Part shown: one piece after another, positions 6,009 through 12,702 of the stretch | Layout of the letters: every line of letters starts with the position of its first letter | Position numbering within the stretch: the first letter of the stretch is position 1 | Source of the DNA: Sphingomonadales bacterium | GTDB lineage: Bacteria; Pseudomonadota; Alphaproteobacteria; Sphingomonadales; Sphingomonadaceae | NCBI GenBank assembly: GCA_025360285.1 | Contig: JANYCM010000065.1 | Location: forward strand, 1 to 12,909 | Reading direction: 5' to 3' | Length of the DNA stretch: 12,909 nt | Made by a program: the position numbers and the translations under genes | The notes under the pieces: model-generated | What the model saw: only the letters and a program-made list of their open reading frames with translations | The model's database searches: none | Told to the model about the DNA's origin: nothing

Positions 6009-8920
6009 CAAGCCTTGGCGGTGCGGCGCGGTTTTGCGGTTTTGGCCTCGGGTGACGCCCCACCCCCGGCCCCTCCCGCAGGCGGGAGGGGAGCAGAGAG
6101 GAGAGGTTTCAGATAGTGGCCGGTGTGGCTCTCCACGCAGGCGGCGATGACTTCAGGGGGGCCGGTGGCGACGATCTGCCCGCCCTTGTCGCCGCCGTCC
6201 GGCCCCAGGTCGATGACCCAGTCGGCGGTCTTGATGACATCGAGATTGTGTTCGATGACGACGACGGTGTTGCCCTGGTCAACGAGGGCGTGGAGGACTT
6301 CGAGGAGTTTGCGGACGTCTTCGAAGTGCAGCCCGGTGGTGGGTTCATCGAGGATGTAGAGCGTCTGGCCGGTGGCGCGGCGGGCGAGTTCCTTGGCGAG
6401 CTTGACGCGCTGGGCCTCGCCGCCCGACAGGGTCGTCGCCTGCTGGCCGATCTTGACATAGCCGAGGCCGACTTCGTGGAGCATGGCGAGCTTGTCACGG
6501 ATCGGCGGCACGGCCTTGAAGAATTCGACGCCGTCTTCGACCGTCATGTCGAGCACATCGGCGATGCTGCGGCCCTTGAACTTCACCTCCAGGGTTTCGC
6601 GGTTGTAGCGGGCGCCGTGGCAGACGTCGCAGGTGACATAGACATCGGGCAGGAAGTGCATTTCGATCTTGATGAGGCCATCGCCGGTGCAGGCTTCACA
6701 GCGGCCGCCCTTGACGTTGAAGGAGAAACGTCCCGGCTTGTAGCCGCGGGCCTGGGCTTCGGGCAGGCCGGCGAACCAGTCGCGGATGTTGGTGAAGGCG
6801 CCGGTGTAGGTCGCGGGGTTGCTGCGCGGGGTGCGGCCGATGGGGGACTGGTCGATGTCGATGACCTTGTCGAGGTTGCTGAGGCCCTCGATGGAATCAT
6901 GCGGGGCCATGACCAGGCGGGCGCCGTTGAGTTCCCGCGCGGCGGCGGCGTAGAGCGTATCGATGGTGAAGGTGGATTTGCCGCTGCCGGAGACGCCGGT
7001 GATGCAGGTGAAGGTACCGAGCGGGATGGAGGCGGTGACGCCGCGCAGGTTATTGCCGCGGGCGTTGGTGACGGTGAGCTTCTTGCCGGTGCCTTTGCGG
7101 CGTTTGGCGGGCACGGCGACGCTGCGGCGGCCGGAGAGATAGTCCGCGGTGATGCTGCCGGGTGTGGCGAGGATGTCCGCCAGGCTGCCGCGCGCCACGA
7201 CTTCGCCGCCATGGACGCCGGCGCCGGGGCCCATATCGACGATATAGTCGGCGGTACGGATGGCGTCTTCATCATGCTCCACAACCAGCACGGTGTTGCC
7301 GAGATCGCGCAGGCGGCGCAGGGTGACGAGCAGTCGGTCATTATCGCGCTGGTGCAGCCCGATGCTGGGTTCATCAAGGACGTAGAGGACGCCGGAGAGG
7401 CCCGAGCCGATCTGGCTGGCGAGGCGGATGCGCTGGCTTTCGCCGCCGCTGAGCGTGCCGGATTTGCGATCGAGGTTGAGGTAATCGAGCCCGACATTGT
7501 CGAGAAAACCGAGGCGTTCGATGATTTCCTTGAGGATGCGTTCGCCGATGGTGCGCTGCTTGGGCGTCAGCTGTTCGGCAAGGCCCTTGGCCCAGGCAAA
7601 GGCCTGTGACACCGGGCGGCGGACGGCATCGGCGATGGTTTCGCCGGCGATCTTGACGCTGAGCGCTTCGGGCTTGAGCCGGTCGCCGTGGCAGACTTCG
7701 CAGGGGGCGGCGGACTGGTAGCGGCTGAGTTCCTCCCGCATCCAGGCGGATTCGGTGGCGCGCAGGCGTTTTTCGAGGTTGGCGATGACGCCTTCGAACG
7801 GCTTGACGACTTCGTATGACTTGCGGCCATCCTCGAAGCGCAGCGGGATGGCCTTGCCGCCGGTGCCGTGCAGAATGGCGTTTTGCGCCTCGGCGGGCAG
7901 GGCGCTCCACGGGGTTTTCAGGCTGAAATTATAGGCGCGGGCGATGCTGCCGAGCACTTGCATGTAATAGGGGCTGGGCGGGTTGGATTTGGCCCAGGGC
8001 ATGACGGCGCCCTTTTCGATGCTCAGCGCATGGTTGGGCACCATCAGATCGGCATCGAACAGCAATTTTTCGCCGAGGCCGTCGCAGGCCGGGCAGGCGC
8101 CTTGCGGGGCGTTGAACGAGAACAGGCGGGGTTCGATTTCGGCGATGGTGAAGCCGGAGACCGGGCAGGCGAATTTTTCGGAGAAGGTGATGCGGTCGCC
8201 CCCATCGGCAGGTTCGGCGATCGCCAGTCCGTCCGCCAGTTTCAGCGCCGTCTCGAAGCTTTCGGCCAGCCGGCTTTCGATTTCGGCCTTCACCACGATG
8301 CGATCGACCACCACATCGATGTCGTGCTTGTATTTCTTGTCGAGCGCCGGCGCCGCGTCGATATCGTAGAATTCGCCGTCGATCTTCACGCGGGTGAAGC
8401 CGTCCTTCTGCAACTGCGCCAGTTCCTTGCGATATTCGCCCTTGCGGCCACGCACGATCGGGGCCAGCAGGAACAGCCTTGTGCCTTCGGGCAGTGCCAT
8501 GAGACGATCGACCATCTGGCTGACGGTCTGGGCGGTGATCGGCAGCCCGGTGGCGGGGCTGTAGGGCACGCCGACCCGCGCCCACAACAGCCGCATGTAA
8601 TCATAGATTTCGGTGACGGTGGCGACGGTGGACCGCGGGTTCTTGCTCGTGGTTTTCTGTTCGATGCTGATGGCGGGGCTCAGCCCTTCGATATGATCGA
8701 CATCGGGCTTGGACATCAGTTCCAGAAACTGGCGCGCATAGGCCGACAGCGATTCGACATAGCGGCGCTGGCCCTCGGCATAGATGGTATCAAAGGCCAG
8801 GCTGGATTTGCCGCTGCCCGACAGGCCGGTGATGACCGTCAGGCTGTTCTTGGGCAGATCGACATCGACGCCCTTGAGATTATGTTCGCGCGCGCCGCGG
8901 ACCTGAATATGGCTGAGCAT
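6008..8920 (-). CDS. uvrA: Excinuclease ABC subunit A
   Basis: ATPase that scans DNA for damage, loads UvrB and starts nucleotide excision repair; 970 residues as called here. Domains: first Walker A GLSGSGKSS at 32-40, UvrB-binding and insertion regions, first signature LSGGESQRIRLAS, second Walker A GVSGSGKST at 642-650, zinc module C741-x2-C744-x19-C764-x2-C767, second signature LSGGEAQRVKLA near 831 and Walker B LYILDEP near 854-860. In the other zinc module (C252, S255, C276, C279) the second cysteine is serine. The ATG at 8920 (MLSHIQVRGA) is preferred to that at 8938 because the latter falls inside the LexA box. The family normally ends at about residue 941 (HYLKPLL); a Gly/Pro/Lys-rich tail of 29 residues follows, partly encoded by a palindromic repeat. 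Confidence 0.97.
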   Translation of the reverse strand: MLSHIQVRGAREHNLKGVDVDLPKNSLTVITGLSGSGKSSLAFDTIYAEGQRRYVESLSAYARQFLELMSKPDVDHIEGLSPAISIEQKTTSKNPRSTVATVTEIYDYMRLLWARVGVPYSPATGLPITAQTVSQMVDRLMALPEGTRLFLLAPIVRGRKGEYRKELAQLQKDGFTRVKIDGEFYDIDAAPALDKKYKHDIDVVVDRIVVKAEIESRLAESFETALKLADGLAIAEPADGGDRITFSEKFACPVSGFTIAEIEPRLFSFNAPQGACPACDGLGEKLLFDADLMVPNHALSIEKGAVMPWAKSNPPSPYYMQVLGSIARAYNFSLKTPWSALPAEAQNAILHGTGGKAIPLRFEDGRKSYEVVKPFEGVIANLEKRLRATESAWMREELSRYQSAAPCEVCHGDRLKPEALSVKIAGETIADAVRRPVSQAFAWAKGLAEQLTPKQRTIGERILKEIIERLGFLDNVGLDYLNLDRKSGTLSGGESQRIRLASQIGSGLSGVLYVLDEPSIGLHQRDNDRLLVTLRRLRDLGNTVLVVEHDEDAIRTADYIVDMGPGAGVHGGEVVARGSLADILATPGSITADYLSGRRSVAVPAKRRKGTGKKLTVTNARGNNLRGVTASIPLGTFTCITGVSGSGKSTFTIDTLYAAAARELNGARLVMAPHDSIEGLSNLDKVIDIDQSPIGRTPRSNPATYTGAFTNIRDWFAGLPEAQARGYKPGRFSFNVKGGRCEACTGDGLIKIEMHFLPDVYVTCDVCHGARYNRETLEVKFKGRSIADVLDMTVEDGVEFFKAVPPIRDKLAMLHEVGLGYVKIGQQATTLSGGEAQRVKLAKELARRATGQTLYILDEPTTGLHFEDVRKLLEVLHALVDQGNTVVVIEHNLDVIKTADWVIDLGPDGGDKGGQIVATGPPEVIAACVESHTGHYLKPLLSAPLPPAGGAGGGASPEAKTAKPRRTAKA
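6070..6091. repeat. CCCCTCCCGC/GCGGGAGGGG palindrome inside the uvrA 3' end
   Basis: CCCCTCCCGC (6070-6079), AG, GCGGGAGGGG (6082-6091): perfect 10-base arms with a 2-base centre, the same design as the intergenic hairpin at 5797-5818. It lies in frame within uvrA and encodes part of the tail APLPPAGGAG beyond the conserved C-terminus. Confidence 0.7.
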
Positions 8921-8931
8921 GGCGGCCGTTT

Positions 8932-8946
8932 GTTCCATATCTGTTC
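8932..8946 (-). promoter_or_regulatory. LexA box (SOS operator) of uvrA
   Basis: On the plus strand GTTC (8932-8935), seven bases, GTTC (8943-8946), which is the direct-repeat LexA site known from alphaproteobacteria (GTTC-N7-GTTC). It lies 12-26 bases upstream of the proposed uvrA ATG, where a bound repressor would block transcription. A GTTCAC...GTGAAC dyad (8943-8966) overlaps it upstream. uvrA is a classical SOS gene in this class. Confidence 0.8.
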
Positions 8947-9022
8947 ACGCTGTGCAAGCAGTGAACGCGATACGGCGCTTTGCGCGGCGTGGCAATGCGG
9001 CGTGTTGGTATGCGGACACAGC

Positions 9023-9051
9023 GATACCGGCACCAGGACGGCGCCGGTATC
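9023..9051. terminator. Hairpin after the small membrane-protein gene
   Basis: GATACCGGC (9023-9031) and GCCGGTATC (9043-9051) form a perfect 9-base stem with an 11-base loop, 28 bases past the stop codon of the minus-strand gene ending at 9080 and upstream of the uvrA promoter. No T-tract is present, so it is terminator-like only. Confidence 0.4.
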
Positions 9052-9079
9052 AAGGGGTCGGCGGCCGATCAGTCGCCGG

Positions 9080-9487
9080 TCAGCGCCAGGTGCGATGCCG
9101 GGCTTCCAGCCAGGTGCCGGCCATCAGCGCGAAGATTACCGGGAATGACCAGAATACCAGGCCGACGGCATAGGCCCAGGCAAAGTCACCATGTTCGGTC
9201 ATGCTGGCAACATGCACCATCGTGCCGACCAGCTGGAAGCCGGTGGCCCACATCGGCCAGAAGCGATCGCTGCGCAGCGCCAGGACCAGCAAGGCGAGCA
9301 ACAGGATGCAATCAATCATCAGGACGCCGGTTTCGGTGTGCAGATAATGGCTGCTGTTCGAAAATACCGAAGCCCCGGTGGCGGCAAGAAAGCCCAGGGC
9401 CGTAAGCTTTTCGTCAAGACCGCCCCAGCGCCAGGCCATTGCAGAGCTGCCGAACAAGGCGGTCAGCATAAGAAACTGGAAAAACAT
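9080..9487 (-). CDS. Small multi-pass membrane protein, function unknown
   Basis: Protein of 135 residues dominated by hydrophobic segments at about 3-19, 28-44, 54-72, 78-96 and 104-124, so four or five membrane spans, with a short basic C-terminus (EARHRTWR). Aromatic residues cluster at the membrane borders (FWPMW at 77-81, HYLH at 47-50). From memory, similar uncharacterised proteins with a WRxGG start and a central (Y/F)WP-W-A-GF-L segment occur in sphingomonads; no function is known to me. AAGGGG lies about 8 bases upstream of the ATG at 9487. It is the last of three consecutive minus-strand genes, behind the Ala-rich and LuxR-type genes, with a hairpin in the gap. Confidence 0.72.
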   Translation of the reverse strand: MFFQFLMLTALFGSSAMAWRWGGLDEKLTALGFLAATGASVFSNSSHYLHTETGVLMIDCILLLALLVLALRSDRFWPMWATGFQLVGTMVHVASMTEHGDFAWAYAVGLVFWSFPVIFALMAGTWLEARHRTWR

Positions 9488-9508
9488 CAGGCTACCCCTT
9501 CAGACCTG

Positions 9509-9534
9509 CCAGCGGCCGCCGTGACGGCCGCTGG
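9509..9534. terminator. Hairpin between the Ala-rich and membrane-protein genes
   Basis: CCAGCGGCCG (9509-9518) and CGGCCGCTGG (9525-9534) form a perfect 10-base stem with a 6-base loop, 22 bases past the stop codon of the Ala-rich gene. No T-tract follows on the minus strand. It could terminate, attenuate or stabilise the upstream message. Confidence 0.45.
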
Positions 9535-9556
9535 ATTATGTGCAGGCGTGGCAAAA

Positions 9557-9958
9557 TCAGGCGGCGACGACACTCAGGTGCCGGCCGCTGGCTTCGGCCT
9601 TGTCGGGTGGGCAGTTCCAGACATCACCGAACATCACATTGCCCAGATCGGCTTCATCCTGGGCAGTGCGCAGCGCGGCATGGGTGCGGATGATGTTGGT
9701 GCGGGATTTAACCAGCTGGTTGCAGCTTTCGATGCTGTGCATCAAGGCTTCCTGGGTGGTCTTCATGCTGACCTGCGCCTCATGGGCGGCGGCCGGCATG
9801 GCGGCGGTCAGCGCGGCAACAGCGGCGATGGCGGCGTCAATGGCGGCTTCGGCGGCAAACAGGCGCTCGGCGACACCATTGGCGGCGATACGGCTGACAG
9901 CAGCGATAGGGTTGGCGGCGGGGCGGTTCGCGGCGGCGGAAGCAATGCTATGGATCAT
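9557..9958 (-). CDS. Ala-rich helical protein, function unknown
   Basis: Protein of 133 residues with no family that I can name. Residues about 1-60 are very alanine-rich (about half Ala) with no strong signal peptide or membrane span. Residues about 65-105 form a more diverse, amphipathic helical region (STTQEAL-like spacing, then CNQLVKSRTNIIRTHAALRTAQDEA). A compact end follows, LGNVMFGDVWNCPPD, which looks conserved in character. The ATG at 9958 has AAGGA about 10 bases upstream; a TTG at 9967 would have that site abutting it and is rejected. The LuxR-type gene ends 76 bases upstream on the same strand, with a hairpin in the gap, so the two may be co-transcribed. Confidence 0.6.
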   Translation of the reverse strand: MIHSIASAAANRPAANPIAAVSRIAANGVAERLFAAEAAIDAAIAAVAALTAAMPAAAHEAQVSMKTTQEALMHSIESCNQLVKSRTNIIRTHAALRTAQDEADLGNVMFGDVWNCPPDKAEASGRHLSVVAA

Positions 9959-9997
9959 GGCAGACAATCCTTCGGTTGCACGCCGCTGGGGCGTGGT

Positions 9998-10023
9998 GGT
10001 GGGCGTCCCGCCGGACGACCACC
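9998..10023. terminator. Hairpin between the LuxR-type and Ala-rich genes
   Basis: GGTGGGCGTCC (9998-10008) and GGACGACCACC (10013-10023) pair over 11 positions with one mismatch and a CGCC loop. It lies 11 bases past the LuxR stop codon and 40 bases before the next ATG. It may be a partial terminator or processing site; there is no T-tract. Confidence 0.4.
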
Positions 10024-10034
10024 GACCGACAGGA

Positions 10035-10811
10035 TCAGATTAGGGTTTTCAAAGCGGCCAGCGCCGACAAAATGGCTCCAAAAGCCAGCGCCGAGCCAAC
10101 GGCAATCAGGAAGATCCAGGTGAGGCGCGCACCGACGGCCAGATCGTTGCGCGCCCCCCACGGCTTTGACAGACCCTTGCCGGGTTCCGTTGGGTGGATG
10201 CCCGCTCCAGGGTCAAAAGAGCCGGCATCCACCGCTATGGACCGGGGCGACGCCGCGAGTGACATCGCCTCAGCTGTCATCGATGCGTCTGCCAGACGGG
10301 GAGGGCCGTTGACGAGCGGATCGACGACCGGGCTGTCCTGATGTTTCGGCTGCAAAAGCTGCGAATCGCCGCTTCTGGCAACCGGTCCATCAGTCGAACC
10401 CGGTGACGCCATTGTCGGCAGATCGGCCGGTTCAACAAGCTCCGGTGCCTGATATATCAACGGTTGATACGTGTCGGGCGTGGTCACGCCGCCAGCTTCA
10501 TCCTGGACCAGCAGCCGCGCCGCGTCGATGCGGTTGACGACATTCAGCGTGCGCATCGCGGTGCGCAGGCGCATATCAACAGTATGCGGGGACACGCCCA
10601 GAACCCGGGCAATGTCCTTTGAAGTCATATGGTTGTAGACATGGCGCAGGCAATCACGCTGGCCATCGGTCAGCAATGCCAGGCCGGGGTTTATGGCCGG
10701 AACAGGACGATTAGGCTGTGTTGTCACAGCAACACGGCTAGGACAGCGTGGCGCATTGTCAAGCCCATATCCGGCTGAGCCGCTGGGGTGTTCCAAAAAA
10801 TCGACGCGCAT
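10035..10811 (-). CDS. LuxR-type HTH regulator with C-terminal membrane anchor
   Basis: Regulator of 258 residues. Residues about 46-102 form a GerE/LuxR DNA-binding domain: LTDGQRDCLRHVY, then TSKDIARVLGVSPHTVDMRLRTAMRTLNV, then RIDAARLL. There is no receiver or autoinducer domain; the N-terminal 45 residues are short and Pro-rich. A Pro/Ser/Asp-rich linker of about 110 residues leads to NDLAVGARLTWIFLIAVG near 223-240 and a single hydrophobic span at about 231-252, so the DNA-binding head is probably cytoplasmic and tethered to the inner membrane. From memory, tethered regulators of this layout recur in sphingomonads. The ATG at 10811 has GGGAG nine bases upstream; an upstream frame from 10940 would run through the promoter. 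Targets are unknown, the adjacent genes being the first guess. Confidence 0.85.
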   Translation of the reverse strand: MRVDFLEHPSGSAGYGLDNAPRCPSRVAVTTQPNRPVPAINPGLALLTDGQRDCLRHVYNHMTSKDIARVLGVSPHTVDMRLRTAMRTLNVVNRIDAARLLVQDEAGGVTTPDTYQPLIYQAPELVEPADLPTMASPGSTDGPVARSGDSQLLQPKHQDSPVVDPLVNGPPRLADASMTAEAMSLAASPRSIAVDAGSFDPGAGIHPTEPGKGLSKPWGARNDLAVGARLTWIFLIAVGSALAFGAILSALAALKTLI

Positions 10812-10855
10812 AACCCTGGCTCCCTTCGAGACTGGCCTTCCCGAACGATGCCAAC

Positions 10856-10892
10856 ATTGTCGCCTAATTTTCACGGTTAAGCAATGGTTGCT
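10856..10892 (-). promoter_or_regulatory. Candidate promoter and operator of the LuxR-type gene
   Basis: On the minus strand TTGCTT (10884-10879), 17 bases, GACAAT (10861-10856), about 45 bases ahead of the ATG at 10811. A dyad AGCAA-TGG-TTGCT (10880-10892) overlaps the -35 and could be an operator, possibly for self-control. Confidence 0.4.
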
Positions 10893-10946
10893 GATCCTTT
10901 CGCGGCCGTTGGTGCCTGATGGGGCCGATGGGCTGGACATAGATTA

Positions 10947-10976
10947 TTACGAAAATTCCATCGATTCGATTATAAA
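10947..10976 (+). promoter_or_regulatory. Candidate promoter of the carboxyltransferase gene
   Basis: TTACGA (10947-10952), 18 bases, TATAAA (10971-10976) in a local AT-rich stretch, about 85 bases ahead of the ATG at 11062. It lies in the 250-base gap shared with the divergent LuxR-type gene. Confidence 0.35.
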
Positions 10977-11061
10977 ACGCGCCTTCAGCGCAGTCCGAAC
11001 GTATGCTTCATGCGCAAATGTCAGAGCTTCCCTTCGCCCCCGGTAGCGCTAGTCTGCGCCG

Positions 11062-12609
11062 ATGAGCTGGCAACCCGAAATCGACGAACTGGCGCGGCGG
11101 CGGGCGGCGGCGCTGCTGATGGGTGGCGCCGCCAAGCTGGAAAAACAGGCGGCGATGGGCCGGATGAACGCCCGTGACCGCATCGCCGCGGTGGCCGATG
11201 AAGGCAGTTTCCGCGAGATCGGCGCGCTCGCCGGCTTTGCCGCTTATGGCGAGGCGGGTGACATGACCGCCTTCCACCCGGCCAATTTCCTGTTCGGCCG
11301 GGCGACCATCGATGGCCGGCCGGTGGTGGTGACCGCCGATGACTTCACGGTGCGCGGCGGTGCCGCCGATGCCGGGCTGCACCGCAAGCTGACCGATGCC
11401 GAACGGCTGGCCAGCGAATATCGGATGCCGCTGATCCGCATGATCGAAGGCACTGGTGGCGGCGGATCGGTGCGCACCCTGGAAACCATGGGCCACACCT
11501 ATATCCCGGAGATTCCGGGGTGGGAGATCATGGTCGAAAACCTGTCGAACGTGCCGGTGGTGGCGCTCGGCCTGGGCCCGGTGGCCGGGCTGGGCGCCGG
11601 GCGGCAGGTGATGGCGCATTATTCGCTGCTGGTCGAAGGCGTGTCGCAGATGTTCGTTGCCGGGCCACCGGTGGTGGCGGCGGCCGGCGAGGTGCGCACC
11701 AAGGAAGAACTGGGCGGGGCGCACATCCATGCCGGCAATGGCGCCGTCGATGACCGCGTCGCCAGCGAGGCCGAGGCCTTTGGGCGCTTGCGGCGTTTCC
11801 TGTCCTATCTGCCCAGTTCGGTCGATGAGTTGCCCAACCGCGGGCCGGTCAAGGACAAGCGCCGCAAGGGCGAAGACTGGTTGCTGTCGGCGGTGCCACG
11901 CGATGGCCGCCGGCTGTATCCGATCCGGCCGATCATCGAGGCGCTGGTCGATCGGGACAGCTGGTTTGAAATCGGCCGCGAATGGGGGCTGGGGGTGGTG
12001 ACGGGCCTCGCCCGCATCGATGGCTATGCGGTGGCGGTGATCGCGTCGAACCCGGAGGCGCTGGGCGGATTGTGGACGGCGGCGACGGCGCGCAAGGTGG
12101 AACGTCATGTCGATCTGGCCGATACGTTTCACCTGCCGGTGGTCCACCTGGTTGACAACCCCGGCTTCCTGATCGGGCGGCGCGCCGAGGATGAAGCGAC
12201 GATCCGCTGGGGATCACGGGCGCTGACGGCCCTATATCAAGCATCGGTACCCTGGTGCGCGATCATCCTGCGCAAGGCCTATGGCATGGCGGGCAGCGGC
12301 CATGCCCCGGCCGACCGGCTGCGCTGGCGGCTGGCCTGGCCGTCGGGCGATTGGGGCAGCCTGCCGATCGCCGGCGGGCTGGAGGCGGCGTATCGAGCCG
12401 AACTGGAAGGCGCCGAGGATCCGGCAGCGCGGCTGGCCGACATCAAGGCGCGGCTGGAACGGGTGCGATCACCATTCCGCACCGCCGAACATTATGGCGT
12501 CGAGGCAATTATCGACCCGCGCGAGACGCGGGCGGAATTGTGCGAGTTTGCGGCACTGGCGCAGCGCGCGCTGAAGCCGGGGGTAAGGCGGCGGGGGTTG
12601 CGGCCTTAG
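11062..12609 (+). CDS. Acyl-CoA carboxylase carboxyltransferase (beta) subunit
   Basis: Protein of 515 residues that would transfer the carboxyl group from carboxybiotin to an acyl-CoA. Both crotonase-like halves are present. N-terminal half: NARDRIAAVADEGSFREIG near 36-54, DDFTVRGGA at 93-101, GTGGGGSV at 130-137, GPVAGLGAGRQV at 172-183, and LGGAHIHAGNGAVDD near 217-231. C-terminal half: VDNPGFLIG at 364-372, then RKAYGMAGSG near 404-413 in place of the more usual RKAYGGA. The length matches PccB/MccB-type subunits, but the substrate (propionyl-, acetyl-, methylcrotonyl- or another acyl-CoA) cannot be told. No biotin carboxylase or biotin carrier gene lies next to it in the window. Ribosome-binding sequence ahead of the ATG is weak. 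It is the only plus-strand gene here. Confidence 0.88.
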   Translation: MSWQPEIDELARRRAAALLMGGAAKLEKQAAMGRMNARDRIAAVADEGSFREIGALAGFAAYGEAGDMTAFHPANFLFGRATIDGRPVVVTADDFTVRGGAADAGLHRKLTDAERLASEYRMPLIRMIEGTGGGGSVRTLETMGHTYIPEIPGWEIMVENLSNVPVVALGLGPVAGLGAGRQVMAHYSLLVEGVSQMFVAGPPVVAAAGEVRTKEELGGAHIHAGNGAVDDRVASEAEAFGRLRRFLSYLPSSVDELPNRGPVKDKRRKGEDWLLSAVPRDGRRLYPIRPIIEALVDRDSWFEIGREWGLGVVTGLARIDGYAVAVIASNPEALGGLWTAATARKVERHVDLADTFHLPVVHLVDNPGFLIGRRAEDEATIRWGSRALTALYQASVPWCAIILRKAYGMAGSGHAPADRLRWRLAWPSGDWGSLPIAGGLEAAYRAELEGAEDPAARLADIKARLERVRSPFRTAEHYGVEAIIDPRETRAELCEFAALAQRALKPGVRRRGLRP

Positions 12610-12622
12610 GTTTGGGGGGCTC

Positions 12623-12685
12623 ATTTCTACGCCCTCCCCGCAGCCGTCAGGCGACGCGAAGCGTCAACGGGGAGGGAATAGAAAT
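12623..12685. terminator. Large palindrome between convergent genes
   Basis: ATTTCTA (12623-12629) and CCCTCCCCG (12632-12640) pair with CGGGGAGGG (12668-12676) and TAGAAAT (12679-12685), interrupted by one 2x2 internal loop. The apical region contains GACGC-GAA-GCGTC (12653-12665). It begins 13 bases after the carboxyltransferase stop and lies 17 bases before the end of the opposing EF-hand gene, so it may end transcription from both sides. The CCCTCCCCG/CGGGGAGGG core also recalls the repeats at 5797 and 6070. Confidence 0.55.
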
Positions 12686-12702
12686 TACTTCAAACGCAGC
12701 TC

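Noticed and set aside
5872..6063. Short minus-strand frame across the 20-bp palindrome
   Set aside because: It runs out of the uvrA end region through repeats, with no ribosome-binding site and no protein-like composition.
6116..7609. Plus-strand open frame of 497 codons opposite uvrA
   Set aside because: Its Ala/Gly/Asp-rich composition mirrors the uvrA codons; uvrA is certain and there is no family character in the antisense frame. The same applies to the frame at 7868-9148.
10812..10940. 43-residue N-terminal extension of the LuxR-type regulator
   Set aside because: It covers the likely promoter, and the internal ATG at 10811 has a good GGGAG.
11008..12147. Minus-strand open frame of 379 codons opposite the carboxyltransferase
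   Set aside because: His/Arg/Gln-rich shadow of a well-supported gene, with no recognisable motif.
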